64,000 bases of DNA from Porticoccus sp964276025 (lineage in GTDB: Bacteria; Pseudomonadota; Gammaproteobacteria; Pseudomonadales; Porticoccaceae). Where the stretch lies: positions 7,612 through 71,611 of the forward strand of contig CAXYDD010000003.1 in assembly GCA_964276025.1 (NCBI GenBank). Direction: 5' to 3'. A program made the translations under genes and the position numbers. Position 1 is the stretch's first letter, and each line of letters opens with the position of its first letter. The notes under the pieces were generated by a model, which worked only from the letters and a program-made list of their open reading frames with translations, had not been told where the DNA came from and searched no databases. This document shows positions 36,812 to 46,593 of this stretch, piece by piece.

Positions 36812-38959
36812 TTAATTCTTTTCTTCTTCACGAAGAAACCAAACTGCCCCTTGCTCAGCTGAAACATACTTCCAACCGGGTTCGATTAAATACGTTGATA
36901 CTTCTGAAGATACTAGTCCTGGACCATCTATTTCTGTTCCTGGAGGTATATCTGCCTTGTTCCAAACTGGTGTTTCAATAGCTTTACCATCACCAACAAA
37001 ATAACATTTACGTGTTGTTGTTGGAGCAGGTGGTGCAATACGCTTATTCTGTGCTATCGGTTTAATGTGGTCAAATTTTACTGTGTCATGTTCAACATAG
37101 GAGGCAACACGGATTGTGTTAATCCGGATACCTGCTTCTGGCGCCTGACTTCCCTCACCAAAGCGTTTACCGTAGTCACTTGAAAATTGATCAAGAATAT
37201 TCATCACATCCATTACAGCTTCAAGTGAATGCTTTGGAACTACTACGGTAGTTTGAACCAACTGATTACCGTAACGCATATCTAGCTCAAGTGAGTGTTT
37301 AATATCGCTTAAAGATGAGCCCTGTCTTACAAGATCAGCTTGGCCTCTCTTGCTTAGCTCAACAACTAAATCGTTAAATTTTGAATAATTATCAAATACC
37401 TTTCGCGACGTAGAATCATATAGGACCATGAAGAGTGATGTTTCATGGATATGCATCTGATGCATGTTTCCTGCTCCCACTGCAGAAAATACAGAGCTAA
37501 AAGGAGTTGCAAGAATCTTATTAATTTTTAATTTAGAAGCAATACCACAACAATGCAACGGACCGTTACCACCATAAGCAAGCATAGTGAAGTCTTTTGG
37601 GTCATAACCACGGACTCTCAACTCTGTATTAACACCGTTAGCCATGTTGCTATCTACTTTTTCTTTGACTAGTAATGCAGCTGCGATTGGCTCAACATCT
37701 AAGTCATCACAAAGTGTTTCTTCAATTGCAAACATAGATCTCTTAGGGTTCAAAGGTATACTTCCACCCGCATAATTATCAGCATCTAAATAGCCTAAAA
37801 CTAAATCTGCATCTGTAACTGTAGGGCTCATTCCGCCTCGATCATAACAAGCTGGACCTGGGTCAGAACCTGCGCTTTTAGGCCCAACTGCTACAGCGTT
37901 GTACATCCGATCAAATGAAGCAATAGAACCACCGCCAGCTCCAAGAGTAACAAGATGCACCATAGGCACTGAAACTAACCATCTATCAATGACGGGATTA
38001 AAGTCATAATGCTTAATTCCACCTTCAACAACAATACCAATATCATAACTTGTACCGCCCATATCTGTAGCAATAACACTACCTAAATCAGCCTCTTTAG
38101 CAAGATGTTCTGCGGCACTAATTCCAGAAACTGGACCTGAGTGAATAGTTTGTAGTGCGTCTGTAGAGTTAAGCTGAGCCATACCACCTGAGTTATGAAT
38201 CACCAACATAGGTTTAGAGTAAGAATTAGCTCGTAAATTTTGTTCCAGTTGACTCATGGCATGGTACATAGTGGAGTGCAGATAACCATCTACAATTGCA
38301 GAAGTAGCTCTAACATATTCACCTTTACGACCAGCTACACGATGAGAGAGTATCACAGGAATCGAACCCAATAAGTGGGTAGGATATTCTTCTAGTAAAA
38401 TTTCTTCTACTCGTTTTTCATGTGCTGGATTAACTACTGAATTTACAAAACAAATTACTATTGCTTGTGCGCCTTTGTCTACTAAAGTTCTAATTTTTTG
38501 ACGAACATCATCTTCATCAACAGGCATTACTAGTTCGCCCTCAAAACCCAAGCGCTCTCTGACACCTTCAATCATATTGGGCAATACTAGTGGAACTGGT
38601 CTTTGGGCATCAGGGAGGTTCTGTTTACCTAGATCGTCTAGACCTTCACCATAACCACGAGCTCTGCTTAGTGGCACCATTGCCTCATAACCAGCTGTAA
38701 CCAGCATACCTATCCTTGGACCATTATGTTCAATGAGTGCGTTTGTACCTAGAGTTGTTGCATATCTAACTGAATCAACACCAGCTAAAAGCTCTTCCAT
38801 GCCTACACCAAGTTCTTGATATGCTTTTTCAAGAGCCTCATTAAAACCTAATGCAAGGTTTTGATGGGTAGTTAAAGCTTTGGTTTCTATATACTTATTA
38901 TCCCAAACTACAAAGCAGTCAGTAAAAGTCCCGCCTATATCTACAGATATACGTTTCAT
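36812..38959 (-). CDS. HyuA-like ATPase subunit 2 (ApcC-like)
   Basis: A 715-residue (about 78 kDa) hydantoinase A-type subunit. Both halves of the acetate/sugar-kinase ATPase fold show: phosphate loops VDIGGTFTDCF (6-16) and TDMGGTSYDIGIV (about 300), with YATTLGTNALIE and TLGAGGGSIASFD. This subunit likely phosphorylates bicarbonate or the enol of the ketone. It lies 66 bases after the small zinc subunit. AGGA precedes the ATG at a good distance. Confidence 0.87.
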   Translation of the reverse strand: MKRISVDIGGTFTDCFVVWDNKYIETKALTTHQNLALGFNEALEKAYQELGVGMEELLAGVDSVRYATTLGTNALIEHNGPRIGMLVTAGYEAMVPLSRARGYGEGLDDLGKQNLPDAQRPVPLVLPNMIEGVRERLGFEGELVMPVDEDDVRQKIRTLVDKGAQAIVICFVNSVVNPAHEKRVEEILLEEYPTHLLGSIPVILSHRVAGRKGEYVRATSAIVDGYLHSTMYHAMSQLEQNLRANSYSKPMLVIHNSGGMAQLNSTDALQTIHSGPVSGISAAEHLAKEADLGSVIATDMGGTSYDIGIVVEGGIKHYDFNPVIDRWLVSVPMVHLVTLGAGGGSIASFDRMYNAVAVGPKSAGSDPGPACYDRGGMSPTVTDADLVLGYLDADNYAGGSIPLNPKRSMFAIEETLCDDLDVEPIAAALLVKEKVDSNMANGVNTELRVRGYDPKDFTMLAYGGNGPLHCCGIASKLKINKILATPFSSVFSAVGAGNMHQMHIHETSLFMVLYDSTSRKVFDNYSKFNDLVVELSKRGQADLVRQGSSLSDIKHSLELDMRYGNQLVQTTVVVPKHSLEAVMDVMNILDQFSSDYGKRFGEGSQAPEAGIRINTIRVASYVEHDTVKFDHIKPIAQNKRIAPPAPTTTRKCYFVGDGKAIETPVWNKADIPPGTEIDGPGLVSSEVSTYLIEPGWKYVSAEQGAVWFLREEEKN

Positions 38960-39025
38960 AATTTTTTTCCTAAAACTTTAAAAATGTTTAGCTTATCTCC
39001 ATAACAAAAGAAATTCACTTCACTA

Positions 39026-39430
39026 TTAATGATTGTGTCCACAACTTCTGTCAACTAATACATTTGGACCCGTAGTTGGCTCTGTGAGCTCTTCTCTTTT
39101 GCTCCACTGCTTTTTAAGTGCATCAACATCTACTTCCATATCATATAGAGGCATATGTCCCGGGAAAGTATACTCAACTTCGATTTGGGTGCCACAATGC
39201 GGGCAGTAAAATTCGTAAATGTTGACCCATTCTTTATCGGGGCAAAAAGTAAATTTATATTTTTCTGGATCGATGACGGAAGGGTGTATATCAGCTGGAT
39301 CTCTATTATAGACCAACAAACCTTCTTTATAGTTACCTCGAGCTGGCCCGATTTCATTTTCGCAATTGCGACACTCCCACATTTCTGATTCTAGATCTAT
39401 TCGAAGATATTCAGTCATTAATACTTTCAT
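39026..39430 (-). CDS. Small zinc-ribbon carboxylase subunit (ApcB-like)
   Basis: A 134-residue (about 15 kDa) protein with two CxxC pairs, WECRNCENEIG and YCPHCGTQIEVEY, spaced to bind one zinc. It ends in a Cys-His stretch (SCGHNH). Acetone and acetophenone carboxylases contain a small zinc subunit of this size between the large ones. I chose the ATG at 39430: it overlaps the upstream TAA stop (TAATG) and has GGGAG nine bases before it. The frame stays open upstream to 39505, inside the HyuA gene, and that part is not coding. Confidence 0.85.
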   Translation of the reverse strand: MKVLMTEYLRIDLESEMWECRNCENEIGPARGNYKEGLLVYNRDPADIHPSVIDPEKYKFTFCPDKEWVNIYEFYCPHCGTQIEVEYTFPGHMPLYDMEVDVDALKKQWSKREELTEPTTGPNVLVDRSCGHNH

Positions 39431-41367
39431 TATTTGGCTCCCTTTGTAAGGCATATATCGCCTAGTTCGGTTACGACAAAAGCCCAACCTTGTCGGACCA
39501 AGCACGTGAAGTATTCGTCTTCAATTACTGCTGGGCCAACACCATGATTTCCAGATTTCATTTTATTTACTTGATATACAGGCAAATCGTTCCATTCTTG
39601 GTTATCGCCAAAAATAGATCTTACTGTACTTTTAGTAGCTGCAGAACCTTGCGATACTTTAGCTTGTTGGTTTGAATCCACTCTGAGTTTTTTTCTTGCA
39701 GAGAATTCTAATGTAGCTGAATCTACACCAGATAGTGCTTTTGGAAATGAAGCTTTACCACTTAGTTTATGTGTAGTTTCATCGCTACCTTTAACGCCTA
39801 CTATTTGAGCGTTAATCTCATAGTCGCCATCAGTGTAGCCCTCAGCAAACATATCCCGTTGAGCTTTATCAGCTAACTTGGCATATGCCGCTTCCAGTGT
39901 TTTGTTTGTAAGATCTGCTAAAACGATTGAATAACTTTGTCCTATATCGCAAGAACCTATACCATATGCACTAAAAACAGCAGCAGTTTTAGGTATAAAT
40001 ACAGTTTTTATACCCGCTTTATCTGCAATACCACAAGCACTCATTGGACCAGCGCCTCCAAATGCTAGTAATACTGTCTCATCTGAGACATTAGCAAATT
40101 CAACCATCTCATCAGAAACTTTTTTATCATAAGCATCACGTAATTTAACTAAAGCTTCATCTGAAGAAATTCCCAGAGGGCTAGCAACATTTTCATCAAT
40201 TGCGGCACGCGCTCTATCAATATCGAGCTTAAGCCCACCTCCAAAAAAAGTTTGGGGGTCAAGTAGCCCCATCAAAAGGTTTACATCAGTCATTGTTGAT
40301 TCTTTCCCGCCACGACCAAAACTTGCTGGACCAGGAACAGCGCCAACACTTTCAGGACCCACCTGTATATCTTTTCCATTGACCGAGAAAATGGAGCTTC
40401 CTCCGACACCCGGGCTTGATATCTCACAAAGTCCAAATGAAATTGGAACACCCTCAACAGTGCCACGACGAGATTCGCTGACAGTATTATTGATCACTTG
40501 TCCAATATCTGTTGTGGTGCCACCAATATCCATGGATATAACATTATTAAGTTTATATTGTTTGCTAAACTCTTTAACACCCTCCATACCGCCACGCGGA
40601 CCTGAGCTATATGTTTTCAATGCAATAGTTTTGGCGACGCGAGATGCATCTCCGTCATTACGAAAAATGAGTAATGGGTTTTTTGTTCGGTATTCACGCA
40701 ATCGATTTTCTGCGTTATATAAGAAACTTTCCATTGCAGGGTGAAGGAAAGAGTTAACTAACGCTGTCCAACCTCTGCGGTTACTTGATACATCTTCGGC
40801 TAATTCACTTGCAAATAACATCGGCACTGCACCCAAAAGGTGTCGTGGATAGCTATTAAAAGCAATTCTTTTAAACTGGGATTCGCAATGGGTTGCATCA
40901 TCATTATCAAAACAAACAACAACACGGTTTGCACCTCTCGCGGTTAGTCGAGTTATAGAGGTAGTAGTTTCAGCTGCACTATCTTCATCATTTAAATCAG
41001 CTAAATCTATTTCTTCGATTCGGTCTCCGACAAGGAAGGTAAATAGATCTGGATCTTCCTCTTGCATTGACTTGATTAATTTTGCGTTACCTTTATTTAC
41101 AACCATTCCTAGTTTAGGACCCTTCCGCTCAACAATAGCGTTAGTTCCTTGGGTGGTCGAGTATCTTATATGCTCAACTTCTGCAAGCAATCTAGAGACA
41201 TCTTCTTGACCATAAACCGCTTTGGAGACATCTTTTAGACCATCAAAGAAACACTTACTTAAATCATAGGGTGTAGTGAGTGTTTTTGTTGTATAAAAAT
41301 TATTATCTTTCAGTACACATATATCTGTCAGAGTACCGCCGTTATCGATATTAATTAACATTCCCAT
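39430..41367 (-). CDS. HyuA-like ATPase subunit 1 (ApcA-like)
   Basis: A 645-residue (about 70 kDa) hydantoinase A-type subunit and the first gene of the operon. The phosphate loops are NIDNGGTLTDICV (6-18, with Asn-Gly-Gly in place of the usual IGG) and MDIGGTTTDIGQV; further marks are YSTTQGTNAIVERKG and SSPGVGGSSIFS. With the longer HyuA-like protein it would form the alpha and alpha' pair known from the acetophenone carboxylase core. AAGG lies about nine bases before the ATG. Its stop overlaps the next start by one base. Confidence 0.87.
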   Translation of the reverse strand: MGMLINIDNGGTLTDICVLKDNNFYTTKTLTTPYDLSKCFFDGLKDVSKAVYGQEDVSRLLAEVEHIRYSTTQGTNAIVERKGPKLGMVVNKGNAKLIKSMQEEDPDLFTFLVGDRIEEIDLADLNDEDSAAETTTSITRLTARGANRVVVCFDNDDATHCESQFKRIAFNSYPRHLLGAVPMLFASELAEDVSSNRRGWTALVNSFLHPAMESFLYNAENRLREYRTKNPLLIFRNDGDASRVAKTIALKTYSSGPRGGMEGVKEFSKQYKLNNVISMDIGGTTTDIGQVINNTVSESRRGTVEGVPISFGLCEISSPGVGGSSIFSVNGKDIQVGPESVGAVPGPASFGRGGKESTMTDVNLLMGLLDPQTFFGGGLKLDIDRARAAIDENVASPLGISSDEALVKLRDAYDKKVSDEMVEFANVSDETVLLAFGGAGPMSACGIADKAGIKTVFIPKTAAVFSAYGIGSCDIGQSYSIVLADLTNKTLEAAYAKLADKAQRDMFAEGYTDGDYEINAQIVGVKGSDETTHKLSGKASFPKALSGVDSATLEFSARKKLRVDSNQQAKVSQGSAATKSTVRSIFGDNQEWNDLPVYQVNKMKSGNHGVGPAVIEDEYFTCLVRQGWAFVVTELGDICLTKGAK

Positions 41368-41899
41368 ACCGAGCTACCTTAATTCTGTGATTCTAAAAAG
41401 TTTAAAAAACAAGTTATTAGATCTAATATAGCCATATTACGAAGTTAAGTATATGCTGTTAAACAAGTTTATCCAAAAGCTGTTTATCCAAAACTATCTA
41501 ATGAAACTAAAATTATACTAATAAACCAAGTTATCCATTTATATGAGATTCAAAGAGCCATGTCTAGTGACTGAATTCCTTATGTACTCACTAAGCAAAT
41601 ATAAATAAGCTTGCCAATGCAAACAAGGTCATATTTTGTCGCTAAAACTCACAAATTATATCAAAATTTACAATTTTTTTGGTATATTTTCTCAATACAT
41701 TTCAAAACCACGTACTTTAAAAGAAAAATTGTAGTCAGAATGAATACTAGTTGCTTTCATTTCCTATTAGGATAATCCCTCAGTAAATACTACAAAGTCA
41801 GCTATTAAGGTCTTGAATTTTTAGGCTGGGAGAATTAGAAGCTACTGAGCTAGGAGGTATATCGGCATTTTGATTTGAGTGCATGTAAATTTCATAGGA
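41368..41899. other. Leader region of the carboxylase operon
   Basis: About 530 bases between the first carboxylase gene and tRNA-Ser(GCT), with no credible frame. It carries the GGATAA-type direct repeats at 41467-41539 and otherwise AT-rich sequence. The operon promoter should be here. csrA, often found between lysC and this tRNA, is absent. Confidence 0.5.
41467..41539 (-). promoter_or_regulatory. Direct repeats upstream of the carboxylase operon
   Basis: On the minus strand TTTTGGATAAAC occurs twice with 15-base periodicity, and a third related copy (AATGGATAACTTGG) lies further upstream. They sit about 100-170 bases before the first start codon, a plausible place for a transcription factor. 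The factor is unknown. Confidence 0.45.
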
Positions 41900-41990
41900 T
41901 GGCGGAGAGAGAGGGATTCGAACCCTCGATAGGTTATTAACCTATACTCCCTTAGCAGGGGAGCGCCTTCAGCCACTCGGCCACCTCTCC
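41900..41990 (-). tRNA. tRNA-Ser(GCT)
   Basis: The minus strand starts GGAGAGGTGGCCGAGTGG, has anticodon loop CTGCTAA (GCT), a long class II variable arm, and CTCTCC-G-CCA with CCA encoded. It reads AGC and AGU. In many gammaproteobacteria this tRNA follows the alaS-lysC-csrA genes, as it follows lysC here. Confidence 0.96.
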
Positions 41991-42108
41991 GGATAACTAA
42001 TTATCCTTCATCAAAAATGATGATAATTTTGCTGGCGGTATCATATCAATACCACTTAAGAAATCAATCGCACAAGGGAAACTTAAAATATTAATATTAA
42101 TTTATAAA

Positions 42109-43341
42109 TTATAAATTACCAGCATCTTGATCTAGGCCAAAAATATTATGTAGTGACCTTACAGACAAATCTAGTAGGTTTTCAGCAATGACTACTGTAA
42201 TTTTGATTTCTGAAGTGCTTATCATCTGTATATTCACATTTTCTTTACCCAGGGCATCAAACATTGTTGCAGCAACTCCTGCATGCGACCTCATACCTAC
42301 ACCCACTAAAGCGAGCTTAGCTATGTTTTCATCAGACTCCACTGAAGTAGCCCCTAACTCAATGGCAACTTTATTTAAAACATCTTCTGTCTTTTTCATT
42401 TCATCCCGATGAACAGTAAATGTTAGTGAGGCTGTTTTATCTTGAGCAACGTTTTGTACGATTACATCCACTTCAATATTAGCTCGGCCAACTGCTCCCA
42501 AGATTCTAGAAGCGCTACCAGGAACGTCCGGAATACCTCGAACAGTGAGCTTTGCCTCATCTCGATTAAATGCGATGCCTGAAACAATTGGTTTTTCCAT
42601 ATCGAGATTATCCTCAAGTGTAATTAAAGTTCCGGGTCCATCATCAAAAGTAGACAAAACTCTCAAGGGAACCTTGTATTTTCCAGCAAATTCTACAGCT
42701 CTTATTTGTAATACTTTAGAGCCTTGGCTTGCCATCTCGAGCATTTCTTCGAAAGTGACACTATCTAAACGTCGAGCATTTTCGACTATACGAGGATCTG
42801 TTGTGTATACGCCGTCGACATCTGTATATATTTGGCATTCTTCTGCTTTCAAAGCAACAGCTAAAGCGACTGCAGTTGTGTCTGATCCACCCCTGCCAAG
42901 AGTCGTAATGTTCCCTTGTTCATCAACTCCCTGAAATCCTGCTACTATAATTACCTGGCCTTCAGCGAGATCTTTTTCTATGCGACTGGATTCTATATCT
43001 AATATTCGTGCTTTAGAATGAGCATCATCTGTAAGTATAGGGACTTGTGAGCCAATATAAGATTTTGCCTTGCAACCTCTTTTATGCAGAGCAATACATA
43101 ACAAGGCTACTGTAACTTGCTCTCCTGTTGATAATAGAACATCCATTTCGCGTGAGCTTGGAGTTTTATCAATACTGCGCGCAAGCTCGATCAAGCGATT
43201 AGTCTCACCACTCATGGCAGAGACTACCACTACTATGCTGTCTCCACGATTGTGAAAACTGGAGATTTTTTCTGCTACAGCTTCGATTCTTTCAGCAGTA
43301 GCAACTGAGGTCCCGCCAAATTTTTGAACTAATAAACTCAT
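42109..43341 (-). CDS. lysC: Aspartate kinase
   Basis: First step of lysine, threonine and methionine synthesis: phosphorylates aspartate. The 410-residue monofunctional enzyme has the kinase motif VQKFGGTSVA (5-14), VVSAMSGETNRL, FQGVDEQGNITTLGRGGSDTTA (in parts) and two C-terminal ACT domains (from about residue 265) that normally sense lysine and threonine. It lies downstream of alaS on the same strand, the gammaproteobacterial order. Confidence 0.97.
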   Translation of the reverse strand: MSLLVQKFGGTSVATAERIEAVAEKISSFHNRGDSIVVVVSAMSGETNRLIELARSIDKTPSSREMDVLLSTGEQVTVALLCIALHKRGCKAKSYIGSQVPILTDDAHSKARILDIESSRIEKDLAEGQVIIVAGFQGVDEQGNITTLGRGGSDTTAVALAVALKAEECQIYTDVDGVYTTDPRIVENARRLDSVTFEEMLEMASQGSKVLQIRAVEFAGKYKVPLRVLSTFDDGPGTLITLEDNLDMEKPIVSGIAFNRDEAKLTVRGIPDVPGSASRILGAVGRANIEVDVIVQNVAQDKTASLTFTVHRDEMKKTEDVLNKVAIELGATSVESDENIAKLALVGVGMRSHAGVAATMFDALGKENVNIQMISTSEIKITVVIAENLLDLSVRSLHNIFGLDQDAGNL

Positions 43342-43502
43342 GTGTAACCCAGTTTCTATGGAATATTCGGTATTGCATTCTGCCTTAATATCCCTTAAGA
43401 CGCATTAAAATAGTTTCAAAATAGTGCGCAATTAAACACCATATTGTTTTTAAAGTTAAGGAGTATCGGCTATACAAGCTAACATGAATAGTAGTGTATA
43501 AA

Positions 43503-46103
43503 TTAATCGATTAATTTTTCTGTAACCCAATCAAAAACTGAATTCATTGCCTCAGGTAGAGCATTAATTTTCGTGCCTCCACCTTGAGCCATATCTCTGC
43601 GACCCCCACCCTTTCCGTCTAACTGGCTGGCTACAAACTGCATTAGATCTCCTGCGTGGATAATTTCAGGTATTCCTTTAGTCAATCCTGAAACTAATGA
43701 AATTTTTTCTTCTTGAATTACAGCTAATATAACCACGCTCTCTAGTAGTTTGTTTTTTATATGATCCACTGTATCTCTAAGTGTTTTTGGATCGACTCCT
43801 TCTATAACAACAGATAAAACCTTTATACCTCTGATATCTCTGGCCTGAGAGATAAGATCTGACCCTGCTATGCCAGATATTTTTGATTTTAAGCTTGCGT
43901 TTTGTTTTTCTAGATCCCTAGATTCAGCTAACAAAGATTTAGCTTTTTCAAGTATATTTTCTGGGCTAGTTTTAAAAATAGCACATACACCCTCAAAATC
44001 TTGTTCTAATTTATCAAAATAATTCAATGCAGCTTCACCGGTTACAGCTTCAATTCGACGAATACCAGCAGCAACGCCTGCTTCAGATATAATTTTGAAT
44101 AAACCAATATCACCTGTTCGAAGAACATGTGTACCTCCACAAAGCTCGATAGAAAATCCATCGCCCATTGTTAGAACTCTTACCTCGTCGCCATACTTCT
44201 CACCAAATAATGACATAGCACCTTTTTCTTTGGCGGTCCTCATATCGCAAACATCAGTTATTATTGAAGTATTATGACGGATTTCTTCATTTACGATCTT
44301 TTCTATAGTTTTCTTTTGCAAGGAGTTGAGAGCCTTTGGGTGACTAAAATCAAATCGAAGACGATCGCTATCCACCAAAGAACCTTTTTGCATGGCATCC
44401 TCTCCCAAAACTTTTCTTAGGGCTGAATGCAGTAAATGGGTTGCAGAGTGATTAATTTCTGTCGCTAATCGTAGATTCGCATCGACTATTGAATCAACTT
44501 TTTGTCCAAGAGACATAGACCCGCTAGAAAGGATACCAATATGTAAGAAATGCTCTCCTTGTTTTTGGCAATCTGTTACTGAAAACTTAGAGAGATCAGA
44601 AACTAAGAGTCCATGATCTCCTACCTGACCTCCAGATTCTGCATAAAAGGAAGTGTTGTCTAAAACTACTGCGGCAGTTTCACCTTCTGAAATACTTTCA
44701 ACTAAATTACCATTTAATATTATAGCTACAATATTTCCTTGGACTGCAGTCGATCTATAACCAGTAAACTCAGTCTTGCCCTCTAGTTCAAAATTTTGGG
44801 CATACTCAATATTAAATTTTCCGACCGATCTTGCTTTATTTCGTTGAACTTCCATACATTTTTCATAGCCATGCATATCGAGGGTTAGGTCCTTTTCTCT
44901 AGCAATATCATTGACTAAATCAACAGGAAATCCATACGTGTCATAAAGTGTAAAGACCATCTCCCCAGGAATTACAGTATCATTTAATTTTGTCAAAAAG
45001 GAGTCTAATAATGACATACCTCTATCGAGAGTCTTCTGAAACTGCTGTTCTTCTTTTAAAAGTACTTTTTCAACAGTAGCTTTAGCCTTAATTAATTCTG
45101 GATATGCTTCACCCATAATGGAGCAGAGGTCTGACACTAAAGAATAAAAAAAAGGTTGCTTTTGTCCTAGTTGATTTCCGTGACGAATCGCTCTTCGAAT
45201 AATGCGCCGCAAAACATAGCCCCGGCCCTCGTTTGACGGCAAAACTCCATCAACTATCAAGAAACTACAAGATCGAATATGGTCTGCTATCACTCTAAGG
45301 GACTTATTATCAAGATCTTTCATATTAGTTGCTTTGGCAGCAGACTTGAGCAAGAACTGAAAAAGATCTACCTCATAATTATTATGAACGCCTTGCATCA
45401 CTGCAGCTATCCTCTCAAGGCCCATCCCTGTATCGACAGAAGGACTTGGAAGGGGCTCCATGGTTCCGTCCGCTCTCTTTTCATATTGCATGAAAACTAA
45501 ATTCCATATTTCTATATAACGATCAAGGTCATCATTTTCACTTCCAGGTGGGCCACCAGGAACATCTTCACCATGATCATAAAATATTTCTGAGCAAGGG
45601 CCGCAAGGACCTGTTTCTCCCATCTGCCAAAAATTGTCATCTTTCAATCTAGAAAAACGGTTCGGGTTTACACATATTTCGTTTAGCCATATTTTTTCTG
45701 CTTCGTTATCTGTTTCATGAACGGTAATCCATAAGCGCTCTTCAGGCAAACCAAGTTCTTCTGTCAAAAATTTCCATGCAAATATAATCGCCTCTTGCTT
45801 AAAATAATCACCGAAACTAAAGTTTCCTAACATTTCAAAAAAAGTATGATGCCTAGCTGTATAGCCTACATTTTCGAGGTCATTATGCTTGCCTCCAGCT
45901 CTTACGCATCGTTGCGAAGAAGTTGCTCGTAGATATTTACGGTTCTCTTTTCCTAGAAATGTATCTTTGAATTGAACCATACCGGCATTTGTAAACAACA
46001 AAGACTTGTCATTAGTAGGCACTAGGCTGCTACTAGATACTAATTTATGGTTATGTCTCTCAAAATAATCTAGGAAAGATTGTCGAATTTCAGAAGTTTT
46101 CAT
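43503..46103 (-). CDS. alaS: Alanyl-tRNA synthetase
   Basis: Charges tRNA-Ala. The 866-residue chain shows the class II catalytic core (RQSFLDYFERHNH, LRATSSQRCVRAGGKHNDLENVG), the editing domain zinc motif HSATHLLHSALR and CGGTH, and the C-terminal DGKGGGRRDMAQGGG. The ATG at 46103 fits the family start (MKTSEIRQSF); a TTG six bases upstream is not needed. It is in the usual recA-recX-alaS order, though three genes are inserted between recX and alaS here. Confidence 0.98.
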   Translation of the reverse strand: MKTSEIRQSFLDYFERHNHKLVSSSSLVPTNDKSLLFTNAGMVQFKDTFLGKENRKYLRATSSQRCVRAGGKHNDLENVGYTARHHTFFEMLGNFSFGDYFKQEAIIFAWKFLTEELGLPEERLWITVHETDNEAEKIWLNEICVNPNRFSRLKDDNFWQMGETGPCGPCSEIFYDHGEDVPGGPPGSENDDLDRYIEIWNLVFMQYEKRADGTMEPLPSPSVDTGMGLERIAAVMQGVHNNYEVDLFQFLLKSAAKATNMKDLDNKSLRVIADHIRSCSFLIVDGVLPSNEGRGYVLRRIIRRAIRHGNQLGQKQPFFYSLVSDLCSIMGEAYPELIKAKATVEKVLLKEEQQFQKTLDRGMSLLDSFLTKLNDTVIPGEMVFTLYDTYGFPVDLVNDIAREKDLTLDMHGYEKCMEVQRNKARSVGKFNIEYAQNFELEGKTEFTGYRSTAVQGNIVAIILNGNLVESISEGETAAVVLDNTSFYAESGGQVGDHGLLVSDLSKFSVTDCQKQGEHFLHIGILSSGSMSLGQKVDSIVDANLRLATEINHSATHLLHSALRKVLGEDAMQKGSLVDSDRLRFDFSHPKALNSLQKKTIEKIVNEEIRHNTSIITDVCDMRTAKEKGAMSLFGEKYGDEVRVLTMGDGFSIELCGGTHVLRTGDIGLFKIISEAGVAAGIRRIEAVTGEAALNYFDKLEQDFEGVCAIFKTSPENILEKAKSLLAESRDLEKQNASLKSKISGIAGSDLISQARDIRGIKVLSVVIEGVDPKTLRDTVDHIKNKLLESVVILAVIQEEKISLVSGLTKGIPEIIHAGDLMQFVASQLDGKGGGRRDMAQGGGTKINALPEAMNSVFDWVTEKLID

Positions 46104-46200
46104 AATCAAATATAACCCACAATCTTATTTGAGATATTTTAAAAAATTTTATAGCACAGACAAATAAAATCTGAATTTACCTAAGGCCTGCGCAATCAAA

Positions 46201-46551
46201 TCAAAAGCTAAGATTATTCTCTACAAATTTTTTATTTCCTAACAAATGTAAGTGCAAATGAAAGACGGTTTGGCCAGCTTCAGTGCCATTATTTATTACT
46301 ATTCGGAAAGCTTCACCTATTCCAGCCTCTTTCGCAAGATTACTAGCTACTAGTAACAAATGCCCCAATAAAATCTCGTCTTCCGGAGCAGCATTTGCAA
46401 GCATAGGGATAGCCTTTTTGGGAATAACCAGCAAATGCGTAGGAGCCTGTGGTGCTATATCCTTTATGGCTATACATTGCTCATCTTCGTAAACAATATC
46501 TGCAGGTATACCTCCAGTAATTATTTTTTCAAAAAGGGTTTTATCTGCCAT
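46201..46551 (-). CDS. hinT: HIT-family nucleotide hydrolase (HinT-like)
   Basis: A 116-residue purine nucleoside phosphoramidase-type protein. The histidine triad HLHLHLL lies near residues 98-104, with FEKIITGGIPADIVYED (8-24) and DIAPQAPTHLLVIPK. In E. coli HinT removes AMP from phosphoramidates such as lysyl-AMP by-products. It sits just before alaS on the same strand. Confidence 0.93.
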   Translation of the reverse strand: MADKTLFEKIITGGIPADIVYEDEQCIAIKDIAPQAPTHLLVIPKKAIPMLANAAPEDEILLGHLLLVASNLAKEAGIGEAFRIVINNGTEAGQTVFHLHLHLLGNKKFVENNLSF

Positions 46552-46593
46552 TTCCCATATAACCTAAACTAAAATTTATTACTCAACTATACA

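Noticed and set aside
39431..39505. N-terminal extension of the zinc subunit inside the HyuA gene
   Set aside because: The ATG at 39430 has a good ribosome site and a 1-base stop/start overlap; the extension has no family resemblance.
41467..41539. Three TTATCCA-type sites resembling DnaA boxes (possible origin)
   Set aside because: None matches TTATCCACA, no dnaA, dnaN or gidA is nearby and there is no 13-mer AT cluster pattern. Direct repeats for a regulator fit better.
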